Part shown: piece by piece, positions 9,995 through 17,567 of the stretch | Layout of the letters: each line of letters starts with the position of its first letter | How positions within the stretch are numbered: the stretch's first letter is position 1 | DNA from: Candidatus Zixiibacteriota bacterium | GTDB taxonomy: Bacteria; Zixibacteria; MSB-5A5; GN15; FEB-12 | DNA length: 64,000 bases | Assembly (NCBI GenBank): GCA_040756055.1 | Contig: JBFLZR010000001.1 | Location: 437,849 to 501,848 of the forward strand | Direction of reading: 5' to 3' | Translations under genes and position numbers: made by a program | Notes under the pieces: generated by a model | What the model was told of the DNA's origin: nothing | Seen by the model: the letters and a program-made list of their open reading frames with translations, nothing else | Database searches by the model: none

Positions 9995-10384
9995 ATGATG
10001 GATAGGCTGGCTTATCAGATGAAATCGGACAAGTCGTTCGACGCGGTCGTATCGAATCTGGAAAAACAAACATCTGAGCACAAATTTCGAGTATTGCATG
10101 TTCATGATGTTCAGGCTACTCTGGCGGAGAAGGGGCTGCGGCGGGGGCCGCTAAAGATAATCGAGGTTTGTAACGCCGGCTTCGCGCATGAGGCGCTGGG
10201 TAAGAATATCAATGTCGCCCTGTTTATGCCCTGCAAGTTCTCGGTGTATACTGAGGGTGACCAGACGGTGGTCACGCTGGCGCGACCATCGATGATTGCC
10301 GATATGATGCCGGGTACCGGGCTTGACGAGCTGGCTGGTAATGTCGAGGAAACTCTCAAGAAAGTCATGGCGGCATCGGTTTAG
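9995..10384 (+). CDS. DUF302 family protein
   Basis: The 129-residue product matches the DUF302 fold: an N-terminal SFDAVVSNLEKQTSEHKFRVLHVHDVQ segment split around a conserved strand-helix, then LKIIEVCNAGFAHEAL, then NVALFMPCKFSVYTEGDQTVV, ending with ARPSMIADM. The phrases IEVCNP/A and PCxxxVY are characteristic of the family. The cellular role is not established; members often sit near sulfur or redox genes. There is no signal peptide. A second ATG three bases downstream (9998) is an equally possible start. It ends six bases before the putative selenoprotein ORF, so these two are very likely co-translated from one transcript. Confidence 0.85.
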   Translation: MMDRLAYQMKSDKSFDAVVSNLEKQTSEHKFRVLHVHDVQATLAEKGLRRGPLKIIEVCNAGFAHEALGKNINVALFMPCKFSVYTEGDQTVVTLARPSMIADMMPGTGLDELAGNVEETLKKVMAASV

Positions 10385-10390
10385 GTCGAT

Positions 10391-10585
10391 ATGAAAAATG
10401 TAGGCAAGTATATTAACAAGCGGAGCATATTTTCCGGTATTGCCGGCGGTGTGGTCGGCTATATATTGTATTATACCTGCCTGGTGTTTGGAGGTACTTG
10501 ACCGATGACGGTGAATCCGTATCCCTGGATCGTGCTGGGGATTGTGACCGGTGCGGTCATGTCGGTTTCGGATATGAAAGTTTGA
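10391..10585 (+). CDS. Candidate selenocysteine-containing DUF6132-like two-helix membrane protein (in-frame TGA at codon 37)
   Basis: Codons 1-36 encode MKNVGKYINKRSIFSGIAGG and a first transmembrane helix. A TGA follows at 10499-10501. The same frame continues as PMTVNPYPW plus a second helix (IVLGIVTGAVMSVS) and stops at 10583. From memory, DUF6132 proteins are two-helix peptides with a GT-C-PITSNPY-type motif. Here the motif reads GGT-stop-PMTVNPY, so TGA replaces the cysteine. Codons after the TGA keep the G/C-rich third positions of neighbouring genes. A hairpin starts 19 nt after the TGA (8-bp stem 10521-10528 with 10535-10542, loop ATCGTG), consistent with a bacterial SECIS. Reading TGA as selenocysteine gives 64 residues. 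Alternatives are a nonsense mutation, or separate translation from the ATG at 10505, which has GGAGG 10 nt upstream. No sel genes lie in the window. Confidence 0.6.
10521..10542 (+). promoter_or_regulatory. Putative bacterial SECIS hairpin
   Basis: The stem is ATCCCTGG paired with CTGGGGAT (six Watson-Crick pairs, two G-U wobbles) and the loop is ATCGTG. It begins 19 nt after the in-frame TGA, so the apical loop lies about 27 nt from it. That is inside the spacing known for bacterial SECIS elements. If the closing G-C pair is left open, the loop begins with G, as SECIS loops require. The element lies inside the coding frame, as bacterial SECIS elements do. Confidence 0.45.
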
Positions 10586-10597
10586 TGGGATTGATTT

Positions 10598-10798
10598 ATG
10601 CCACTGTTCGAATACAAATGCAGTGATTGCGGTAGCAAATTCGAAGAACTGGTCAGCAGTGACACAAAAGTTGAGTGTCCGAAATGCGGTTCGGAGAACG
10701 TTACGAAGCTTCTGTCGACTTTTTCGGCATCGGGAGGCAGCTCGTCTTCATCGTCGCTTCCCTGCGGTCAGAAATCGTGCGGCAGCGGTTTTAGCTGA
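10598..10798 (+). CDS. FmdB family zinc-ribbon protein
   Basis: This 66-residue protein begins with the FmdB-type regulatory zinc ribbon PLFEYKCSDCGSKFEELV. Two CxxC knuckles, C8/C11 and C27/C30 (ECPKCGSENV), should bind one zinc ion. A serine/glycine-rich linker follows and ends in a cysteine-containing tail, LPCGQKSCGSGFS. The function of such small ribbons is largely unknown; some were named after the formamidase regulator FmdB. It starts 12 nt after the candidate selenoprotein frame and closes this redox cluster before a terminator. Confidence 0.88.
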   Translation: MPLFEYKCSDCGSKFEELVSSDTKVECPKCGSENVTKLLSTFSASGGSSSSSSLPCGQKSCGSGFS

Positions 10799-10846
10799 GC
10801 GACATAGGTGAAAAGCGCCCGCGGTCGCGGGAGAAGAAATTGTCAC

Positions 10847-10871
10847 AAAAACCGGTTACGCCGGCTTTTTT
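10847..10871. terminator. Bidirectional terminator between FmdB and methyltransferase genes
   Basis: The sequence AAAA-CCGG-TTACG-CCGG-C-TTTTTT forms a short hairpin flanked by A and T runs, so it can serve both strands. It overlaps the last codons of the minus-strand methyltransferase. A second GC-rich hairpin, CCCGCG-GT-CGCGGG (10818-10831), lies just before it. The short stem keeps confidence moderate. Confidence 0.5.
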
Positions 10872-11620
10872 GCTACCACGCAGATGCGGTAGGTTCCTTT
10901 TCTGGGTTTTTCAAACGAGTGACATCGGTAGAACCCCTTGACCTGGAAACCCGCGGTTTTGAGCACCTTTTTGATCACAGCGTTTTCATACGCTTTTTCC
11001 ACGTGCACTTCTTCGAAGCGTTCATATAACTCCCCCTTTTTCTGAAAGAAGGTGGTGCGGCAGATGGCCGATTTGGTTTTGGGGTTGTAGTCGTTTTGCC
11101 AGACCCATCCCATGTTGTCGGTGAGGCCGGCATAGATCTGACCACCCCAAAGAATCTTTAGGGCGGGAGGGGTATTCATATCAAAGATGAACCATCCGCC
11201 GGGCAGAAGATGCGCATAGACCGATTTGAAGGCGGTTTTGAGTTCGGTTTGATTTTTGAGGTAATTGAGCGAATCATAGAAGGAGGTTACCAGATCGAAC
11301 TGGACGATTTTTCGGCTGTGGCTGGTATCGAGCAGGCGGAATCTGGGTAGCGACTTTTGATATAGCCTGACTTTGTAGTCTTTCAGTTTTCGCGCGGCCA
11401 TAGCCAGCATGGATGCGCTTTGATCCAGACCGGACATCATGATGCCTTTTTCGGCGAACTTCAGAATCGCCGAGCCGGTGCCGCAGCACAGGTCGAGTCC
11501 GGTGGTCGGCCTGATGTGGAATTTTCGGAATATCTTAAAGCAGTATTCGGTCATTTTGATGGAATGGTGATCGGCTCCCATCTCGTCGTAGACGTTGGCG
11601 AATTTATTATACGGTTTCAA
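10856..11620 (-). CDS. Class I SAM-dependent methyltransferase
   Basis: The 254-residue protein has the Rossmann-fold methyltransferase motif I TGLDLCCGTGSAILKFAEKG, the acidic motif II region MSGLDQSASML, motif III FDLVTSFYDSLNYL and the motif after strand 5 LLPGGWFIFDMNTP. A C-terminal beta-rich region (residues about 165-254) follows, as in the DUF4942/UbiE-like small-molecule methyltransferases. The substrate is not evident. It is encoded alone on the minus strand, convergent with the FmdB gene, with a shared terminator. The start is preceded on its strand by a GGAAAGGAAACC-type ribosome-binding region. Confidence 0.85.
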   Translation of the reverse strand: MKPYNKFANVYDEMGADHHSIKMTEYCFKIFRKFHIRPTTGLDLCCGTGSAILKFAEKGIMMSGLDQSASMLAMAARKLKDYKVRLYQKSLPRFRLLDTSHSRKIVQFDLVTSFYDSLNYLKNQTELKTAFKSVYAHLLPGGWFIFDMNTPPALKILWGGQIYAGLTDNMGWVWQNDYNPKTKSAICRTTFFQKKGELYERFEEVHVEKAYENAVIKKVLKTAGFQVKGFYRCHSFEKPRKGTYRICVVAKKPA

Positions 11621-11796
11621 GCGGTTTCCTTTCCGGCAAACGTTGTTACATCACTAATTTAAGTTGACTTGCCGGGCTCGCGCCAGCTTTCATAAAGTAA
11701 TCCGAAAGGGGTAATCGAATAAAGAAAAAAATCCAAAGTATGGTATATGATTGCCCGGGGCGGCGCAGTCGGGCAGGGTAGCAGAAAGGAGCATAT

Positions 11797-12225
11797 ATGC
11801 CCAATGTGGTGTGGATCTGGCTGGCGGCGATGGTCGTCTTTTTGATACTGGAGCTTTTGACGCCAACCTTTATTTTCGCGTGTTTCGTGGTTGGGGCGCT
11901 GGTGTCCGGAGTGGTGGGCATTTTCAATCCGGAGAACTACTATCTGCAGATCGGTTTGTTCGTGGGTGTGTCGGTGATACTTCTGCCCCTGACTCGTTCG
12001 GTGGCGAAGAGGATTACCAAAGAGTCGCCGCAGAAGTCCAATGTCGACGCGTTGATAGGCAAAGTCGGATTGGTGACCAGAGCGATCGATCCGGATCTCG
12101 GCGGACAGGTTCGTCTGGAAGGTGAAGTGTGGATGGCGACCGCCGGTGAGGCCATAGAGGAAGGCGCCAAGGCGACGGTGATTTCCGTATCGGGCGCGAA
12201 GGTGCACGTTGAAAAGAAAGTCTGA
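11797..12225 (+). CDS. NfeD family membrane protein
   Basis: The 142-residue product has two or three N-terminal transmembrane helices (VVWIWLAAMVVFLILELL, FACFVVGALVSGVVGIF, LQIGLFVGVSVILLPL). A C-terminal OB-fold NfeD domain follows (residues about 80-142) with the motif DALIGKVGLVTRAI and GQVRLEGEVWMATA. NfeD proteins are typically encoded beside stomatin/SPFH proteins and are thought to help organise membrane microdomains. That pairing is seen here: the SPFH gene starts 14 nt after this stop. A GAAAGGAG ribosome-binding site precedes the start. Confidence 0.93.
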   Translation: MPNVVWIWLAAMVVFLILELLTPTFIFACFVVGALVSGVVGIFNPENYYLQIGLFVGVSVILLPLTRSVAKRITKESPQKSNVDALIGKVGLVTRAIDPDLGGQVRLEGEVWMATAGEAIEEGAKATVISVSGAKVHVEKKV

Positions 12226-12239
12226 GAAAGGATAGAGAT

Positions 12240-13202
12240 ATGGAAACCATTTGGCTGTTTTTGATAATCTTCGCGGTGTTCGCCTTTATCGTGGTGGCGA
12301 TGTCGATCAGGATTATTCGTCCGTTCGAGAAGGGGCTGGTCGAACGGCTCGGTAGGTTCCAGCGAATACTCGACCCGGGACTCAACCTGATTGTACCGTT
12401 TTTTGACACGACGATCAAGGTCGATATGCGCGAGGTGGTGATGGATGTTCCGCCGCAGTTGGTGATTACATCGGACAACGTGGGTGTCGAGGTTGACGCT
12501 GTCGTGTACGCGCAGGTGACGGATCCGGTTCGGTCGCGCTATGAGATTACCAACTATGTTATGGCGGCGACGAAGCTGGCGCAGACGAATTTGAGAAACG
12601 TGATCGGCGAGCTCGATCTGGATCGATGTTTGAGTTCACGCGATACCGTGAACGCGCAGCTTCGTGACGTGCTCGATCAGGCGACGGATAAGTGGGGGGT
12701 GAAGGTCAACCGGGTGGAACTTCAGAGGATCGACCCGCCCCGCGATATCACCGAGGCGATGAGCCGTCAGATGAAAGCCGAGCGTGACAAGCGCGCGACG
12801 ATTCTCGATGCCGAGGCGATTAGACAGTCGGAAATTACCAAGGCGGAGGGGCTGAAGCTGGCGGCGATTTTGGAGGCCGAAGGTTTTGCCGAGGCCGTGA
12901 GAAAGAAAGCCGATGCCGAGAAGTACCGTCAGATCACGGTTGCCGAGGGTGAGGGGAAGGCTATCGGGACGGTGTTCGACGCTATCCATGCCGGCAAGCC
13001 GGACGAGAAGCTGATTACGCTGAAATATCTGGAGATGCTTCCGAAGCTGGCCGACGGCAAAGCGAACAAGCTGTTTCTGCCATATGAGGCGAGTGGGATT
13101 ATATCTTCGCTGGCGGCTATGGTGGAAGGTATCCGCGGCGAGGGTGGCCGGGGGCTTGGATCGGGCGGCGCGGGTGATTGTGCCGAGACGCCATCGTCGT
13201 AG
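12240..13202 (+). CDS. SPFH/stomatin-like membrane protein (QmcA type)
   Basis: This 320-residue protein has an N-terminal membrane anchor (IWLFLIIFAVFAFIVVAM), the SPFH domain opening IIRPFEKGLVERLGRFQR and the stomatin core (VDMREVVMDVPPQLVIT, GVEVDAVVYAQVTDP). A long coiled-coil helix rich in A/E/K follows (MKAERDKRATILDAEAIRQ). The tail contains IISSLAAMVEGIRG and a Gly-rich end. It forms an operon with the NfeD gene, a known association in bacterial membrane-microdomain scaffolding and protein quality control. A strong terminator follows. Confidence 0.94.
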   Translation: METIWLFLIIFAVFAFIVVAMSIRIIRPFEKGLVERLGRFQRILDPGLNLIVPFFDTTIKVDMREVVMDVPPQLVITSDNVGVEVDAVVYAQVTDPVRSRYEITNYVMAATKLAQTNLRNVIGELDLDRCLSSRDTVNAQLRDVLDQATDKWGVKVNRVELQRIDPPRDITEAMSRQMKAERDKRATILDAEAIRQSEITKAEGLKLAAILEAEGFAEAVRKKADAEKYRQITVAEGEGKAIGTVFDAIHAGKPDEKLITLKYLEMLPKLADGKANKLFLPYEASGIISSLAAMVEGIRGEGGRGLGSGGAGDCAETPSS

Positions 13203-13228
13203 AATTGATTGCGATAAACTGATTGACG

Positions 13229-13257
13229 AGGCCGGTCATAACAGACCGGCCTTTTTG
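13229..13257 (+). terminator. Rho-independent terminator after SPFH gene
   Basis: A 9-bp stem AGGCCGGTC / GACCGGCCT with loop ATAACA is followed by TTTTT. It is placed 27 nt after the SPFH stop codon. Confidence 0.9.
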
Positions 13258-13334
13258 TTACACGTTAAACCCGGTCAATCCGCTTGACTTCGGGGGTTTG
13301 GGCCGTATAATTGGTGCAGCAAATCGGTAAATAT

Positions 13335-14774
13335 ATGAGTGACCAAGATTCAGACATCCGGAAACCGGCGGTTGCCGGGCTTTTTTATCCCTCAAGCCCG
13401 GTTGAACTTACAAAGACCATTGCCGGACTTTACGCCAGCGTGGAAAAAGCATCGGTCGATGGCACCCCGATCGGTCTGGTGGTGCCGCACGCCGGGTACC
13501 CCTACTCCGGGCATACGGCGGCGAAAGCCTACAAGCTGCTCGAAGGGGAAAGCTATGATACGGTCGTGGTGGTGTCGCCATCGCACCGGGTCTTTTTCAA
13601 GGGGTCATCGGTGTTCGATGGCGCCGGGTATCAGACACCTCTGGGGGTGATAGAAATCGACCGTGAGTTGTCAAGGAGGATCGCCAATATTCATCCATCG
13701 GTTTATTTCTCCAACATGGGTCATGCCAGCGGTTCCACCCGCGGCGAACACGCGCTTGAGGTGCAGCTTCCGTTTCTTCAGGTGGTGCTGGGGAAATTCA
13801 AGCTGGTGGCTATCGTGATGGGAGATCAGGAGGAAGACTCGATAAATTCGCTCGGCGAGACACTGGCGGCGGCGCTCAAGGGGACGAATACATTGATGGT
13901 AGCCTCGACGGATTTATCTCATTTCCATTCGCAGAAAGTGGCGCAGCGGTTGGACTCGGCGGTGAGAGAGGCGGTGGAAAAGTTCGACCCGGATGAGCTG
14001 GTCGAGACGCTTGAGGATGGCAAAGGGGAAGCCTGCGGCGGTGGTATTGTGGCGGCGGTCATGAAGGCGGCGCGTCGTATTGGCGGCAAGCGCGTTCAAT
14101 TTTTGGAATATACGACCTCGGGCGAAACCACCGGCGATTTCAATGAAGTGGTTGGCTATCTTTCGGCGGCAATACTTGCCGATAACAAGCCGGTCGTTGA
14201 TAAGGGCGTGATGGGTTCGTCACCAGCCCGATCCAAGCCGGAGTTTGCGTTGACCGATGATGACCGGGAGCATTTGCTGACAATCGCTCGCGAGGCAATA
14301 GGGGCGCAGTTGAAAGGTGAGAAATACGAACCGCCTGCGAGGGAGAATCTTGAAGCGCAACGCGGGGTGTTCGTGACGATCAGTCTCGATGGTCAACTTC
14401 GCGGATGTATCGGCCTTATCAAGGCTCGTCAACCGATTTATGAGGCGGTGGCTGAGATGGCGATCGCGGCGGCTTTCGAGGATCCCCGGTTCCCGCAGCT
14501 TACCGAAGACGAGTATGAGCGTCTCGAGTATGAGATATCGGTGTTGTCGGCGCTGGAGCGGGTTCATGATCTGGAGAATATCGAGGTTGGGCGCGACGGT
14601 TTGATGATAAAGCTCGATTTGCACTCGGGGCTGCTTTTGCCGCAGGTGGCCACGGATTATGGATGGACCCGGACGGAATTTCTTGAGCAGACCTGTTTGA
14701 AAGCCGGGCTTCCGAAAAACAGCTATCGTGACAGGCACGCCGAAGTATATCGATTCACGGCCGATGTGTTTTAG
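13335..14774 (+). CDS. AmmeMemoRadiSam protein B (MEMO) - protein A (AMMECR1) fusion
   Basis: The protein of about 479 residues joins two domains usually encoded separately. The N-terminal half (about 1-285) is MEMO1-like, with VAGLFYPSSP, VVPHAGYPYSGHTAAK, VVVVSPSHRVFF, STDLSHFHS and GEACGGGIVAAVM; the two histidines and this cysteine match the vestigial metal site of MEMO. The C-terminal half (about 305-479) is AMMECR1-like, with ISLDGQLRGCIGLI, AFEDPRFPQLTEDE and LPQVATDYGWTRTEFLEQTC. These families commonly occur with a radical SAM protein, whose job is unknown; no such partner is nearby. I chose the ATG at 13335 over an upstream TTG (13311). Confidence 0.92.
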   Translation: MSDQDSDIRKPAVAGLFYPSSPVELTKTIAGLYASVEKASVDGTPIGLVVPHAGYPYSGHTAAKAYKLLEGESYDTVVVVSPSHRVFFKGSSVFDGAGYQTPLGVIEIDRELSRRIANIHPSVYFSNMGHASGSTRGEHALEVQLPFLQVVLGKFKLVAIVMGDQEEDSINSLGETLAAALKGTNTLMVASTDLSHFHSQKVAQRLDSAVREAVEKFDPDELVETLEDGKGEACGGGIVAAVMKAARRIGGKRVQFLEYTTSGETTGDFNEVVGYLSAAILADNKPVVDKGVMGSSPARSKPEFALTDDDREHLLTIAREAIGAQLKGEKYEPPARENLEAQRGVFVTISLDGQLRGCIGLIKARQPIYEAVAEMAIAAAFEDPRFPQLTEDEYERLEYEISVLSALERVHDLENIEVGRDGLMIKLDLHSGLLLPQVATDYGWTRTEFLEQTCLKAGLPKNSYRDRHAEVYRFTADVF

Positions 14775-14845
14775 AGCGGCCGCGCGCGTTCCCGCTGAAA
14801 ATATCTCTTGTTGTTTCCATGTTATCAATTGACTAAATTCCGCCT

Positions 14846-15841
14846 ATGCCGGAGAATCATCCAAGCATTCTAATTACCGGGGCAAACGGTTTTGTGGGGG
14901 CGCGTTTGTGCCGTCTTTTTATCGACAAGGGATTCGAGGTTATCGCGGGAGTGCGAAAGACATCGGACCTCAGCCAGCTCAAGGACCTCAATGTTACTTA
15001 TCGCTATGGTGATGTAAATAGTCCCGAGACGCTGGAGCAGATGGTCGCCGGGGTTGACTACATAATTCACAATGCCGGAGTGGTTAAGGTAAAAAGGCAG
15101 GAAACCTTTTTCGAGGTGAATGAAAAGGGTACTCTCAATCTGTTTGAGGCGATTAGTCGGTTCAATCCGGGTGTGAAGAAAGTGGTGTATATATCGTCGC
15201 TGGCCGCAGCCGGGCCGACCGATGGGGACAAGCCCGTGACCGAGCAGGACGAACCGCATCCGATCACGGTGTACGGGCGGTCCAAACTGGCGGGAGAGCG
15301 TGCGGCATTATCGTATTCCGACAGAATCAACGTGATGGCTGTCAGGCCGCCGGGAATTTATGGTCCGGGGGATAAAGAGATACTGGCGTTTTTTCAGACG
15401 GTCAACAATCGAATCAAGCCGTACATTGGCGATACCAGTCGCAAGCTGCAGTTGGTGCATGTGGATGATCTATGCCATGGTTTGTATCTGGCGATTACAT
15501 CGGAAACGAAAACGGGAGCGGTCTATTTCGTTGCCGAGAACCGGTCGTACGCGATGAAGGAACTTATCGGGTTGCTTCAGGCGGCAATCGGCAAGAAGTG
15601 TTTTCCGCTGGTGATTCCATCGTGGTTGTTCAAAACGATAGCATTCTTCTCCGAGGGGGTGTTGAAGCTCTTCGGGGCAACACCTATGCTTACGATCGAG
15701 AAGGCGGGGGAACTCTTGGCGTCGTGGGAGGTGTCCACCCGCAGGGCGAAAGAAGATTTTGGTTATGATTCGCAGATTCCGTTTGAGCGGGGGGCGCGCG
15801 AGACTTATCAATGGTACATTAATGAAGGCTGGCTGAAATGA
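14846..15841 (+). CDS. Extended SDR, NAD-dependent epimerase/dehydratase family
   Basis: This 331-residue protein has the NAD(P)-binding TGANGFVGARL motif at its N-terminus, the strand-4 motif VDYIIHNAGVVK, the active-site serine region VVYISSLAAAG and the catalytic YGRSK. The substrate half includes VRPPGIYGPGDKEIL and a helical C-terminus (LPLVIPSWLFKTIAFFSEGVLKL) typical of the 3-beta-HSD/NSDHL-like extended SDRs. The substrate is unknown. Its stop overlaps the start of the next membrane protein gene (ATGA). It is similar in detail to the second SDR encoded at 17568, for example VRKTSDLSQLKDLN against VRKSSDTSYIDSLN, so the two look like paralogues. Confidence 0.9.
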   Translation: MPENHPSILITGANGFVGARLCRLFIDKGFEVIAGVRKTSDLSQLKDLNVTYRYGDVNSPETLEQMVAGVDYIIHNAGVVKVKRQETFFEVNEKGTLNLFEAISRFNPGVKKVVYISSLAAAGPTDGDKPVTEQDEPHPITVYGRSKLAGERAALSYSDRINVMAVRPPGIYGPGDKEILAFFQTVNNRIKPYIGDTSRKLQLVHVDDLCHGLYLAITSETKTGAVYFVAENRSYAMKELIGLLQAAIGKKCFPLVIPSWLFKTIAFFSEGVLKLFGATPMLTIEKAGELLASWEVSTRRAKEDFGYDSQIPFERGARETYQWYINEGWLK

Positions 15842-16257
15842 TTTCGACAACTCAGATGATTTACTGTTTCGTGGCCGGTGGCGCCTTTTTGCTGGTGGCT
15901 ACATTAATACTGGAGTGGATCGGTAAGAAACTCAATCTTACGAAGGGGATCCCTTCGGAATTACTCGAGCAAACGACCGGCGCGTGGTTTGTGTTGTTTT
16001 TTCTGATGGAGTTTTTGTTTTTTGTCGCTATCCCCACGATCAGTTACAGTTTGCTCTATTTGATAGTGCCTTTCTCGGGAATACGCGCAGGGCTGGCGGC
16101 GGCGCTGTTCGCTTTCACGCTGGGGGCGGTGCCGGTGATTATGGGATTATCGGTACGAGTTAAACTTCCTATGCCGTATTTGTTATATACGCTTCTGGGT
16201 TATCTAATCAAGCTGGCGGGAGCGCTGGCGATAGTTGGTTATCTGTATATACTGTAG
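15838..16257 (+). CDS. Small four-helix integral membrane protein, unknown function
   Basis: I do not recognise this 139-residue protein. It has about four hydrophobic segments: IYCFVAGGAFLLVATLIL, GAWFVLFFLMEFLFFVAIP, RAGLAAALFAFTLGAVPVIMG and YLLYTLLGYLIKLAGALAI. The short cytoplasmic or periplasmic loops carry no obvious catalytic or metal motif. It overlaps the upstream SDR gene by four bases (ATGA), which implies translational coupling. It ends just before the class V aminotransferase, so all three are probably one operon. Confidence 0.8.
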   Translation: MISTTQMIYCFVAGGAFLLVATLILEWIGKKLNLTKGIPSELLEQTTGAWFVLFFLMEFLFFVAIPTISYSLLYLIVPFSGIRAGLAAALFAFTLGAVPVIMGLSVRVKLPMPYLLYTLLGYLIKLAGALAIVGYLYIL

Positions 16258-16266
16258 GTGAAATCG

Positions 16267-17427
16267 ATGAATGACGAGTTGAAAAAGAAATTCGCGGACG
16301 CGCGCTGTCTGTTTCCCCACGCCGGGGATGTCGCTTATTTTAACGCGGCATCGTACGGACCTTTCTGCACCCCCGTAAAGGAAGCTATTGACGCCAACGT
16401 GAAGATTCGGCTGGAGGCGAAGGTTGATGATTCGCATGAGGCGTTCGCGGTGCACGATAAACTCCGGCAGGATTATGCCGGTTTGATCGGGGCTGACAAG
16501 CGCGAGGTGGGTGTGGCGCTGAGTACGACCTACGGGCTGAATATCGCGGCTTTCGGTCTGCCGCTGAAGGAGGGGGATGAGGTGCTGGTAAGCGATGTTG
16601 AGTTTCCGGCGGCGGTTTATACGTTCAAGGGGGCCGCTCAGGCGCGAGGGTTCAAGGTGCGTTTTGTGGAGTCGACTGATCGCTTTTTTGATATAGAAAA
16701 ATTCCGCAAAGCCATAACGCCTCGCACGCGGGCGCTGGTTCTTTCGTTCGTGCAGTATTTCAACGGTTTCAAAAATGATCTGGACCAGATTGGGGCGATT
16801 TGTAAAGAGCATGATATCGTGTTCGTGGTCGATGGCATTCAGGGGATGGGGGCGGAGGTGATCGACGTAAGGAAATCGCAAATCGATATTTTCTCTTCCG
16901 GATGTCAGAAGTGGATGTTGGCCCCTCAGGGGTGCGGGTTTTTCTACCTGTCCGATGACATTCGCGACAGGCTTGTTCACTCCAATATGAGCTGGTTAAG
17001 CGCGGACTGGAATGTGGAGTTTACCAACCTGTTCAGATTTGACCTTCCCTATTTCGATTCAGCCCGTCGATTCGAGATGGGTTACTACGCGGTTTTGAAT
17101 CTTCTGGGGATGAACGCCTCGGTTGAAATCTTCAAGAGTCTGGGTATCGACAATATCCAACAGCACAATCATGAGCTTATTGACCGTCTGGTCAACCATA
17201 TGCGGGCCAACTCGTTTTACTCAATAACATCGTCGATGGAAGGTATCCATCGATCCTCCATTTTCACTTTCAAATGTCCGCGTCTGGATGAGCTTCATGC
17301 TATTCTTGGCAAGAGGGGTATAAAGGTTGTCAAGAGGGAAGGCTCGATACGGGTATCGGTACATCTTTATAACAATGAGGAAGATATCGACCGGTTGATT
17401 GCGGTTCTGGATGAATTTGCCGGTTAG
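16267..17427 (+). CDS. Class V aminotransferase (cysteine desulfurase / NifS-like fold)
   Basis: This protein of about 386 residues is a PLP enzyme of the class V group. The likely Schiff-base lysine is K215 in SSGCQKWMLAPQGCGFFYL, and the pyridine-binding aspartate is D189 in VFVVDGIQGMGAEV. The opening VAYFNAASYGPFCTPVKEAI is the substrate-loop motif seen in isopenicillin-N-epimerase-like and selenocysteine-lyase-like members. There is no cysteine-bearing catalytic loop of the NifS/IscS type, so desulfurase activity is doubtful. The ATG at 16267 is preferred because AGGTG lies six bases before it; a GTG at 16258 is also in frame. It follows the SDR and membrane genes in the same direction. 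Confidence 0.88.
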   Translation: MNDELKKKFADARCLFPHAGDVAYFNAASYGPFCTPVKEAIDANVKIRLEAKVDDSHEAFAVHDKLRQDYAGLIGADKREVGVALSTTYGLNIAAFGLPLKEGDEVLVSDVEFPAAVYTFKGAAQARGFKVRFVESTDRFFDIEKFRKAITPRTRALVLSFVQYFNGFKNDLDQIGAICKEHDIVFVVDGIQGMGAEVIDVRKSQIDIFSSGCQKWMLAPQGCGFFYLSDDIRDRLVHSNMSWLSADWNVEFTNLFRFDLPYFDSARRFEMGYYAVLNLLGMNASVEIFKSLGIDNIQQHNHELIDRLVNHMRANSFYSITSSMEGIHRSSIFTFKCPRLDELHAILGKRGIKVVKREGSIRVSVHLYNNEEDIDRLIAVLDEFAG

Positions 17428-17567
17428 GCTCAGAAGTCGCGATTTGAATTTTGTTAGAACAATCGCCCTGGTGGATTCGTTTTAAAGTTAAATTCGACTG
17501 CTAATTGACATGACAGAGGCGCGTACATATAATTGGTCCGTATTATTTTGGCTTAGGAAGTAGCAGC

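Noticed and set aside
10505-10585. Separate 26-residue ORF starting at the ATG after the TGA
   Set aside because: GGAGG lies 10 nt upstream, so it cannot be excluded, but both halves together match one two-helix family and the TGA falls at its cysteine; I kept the fused reading with reduced confidence.
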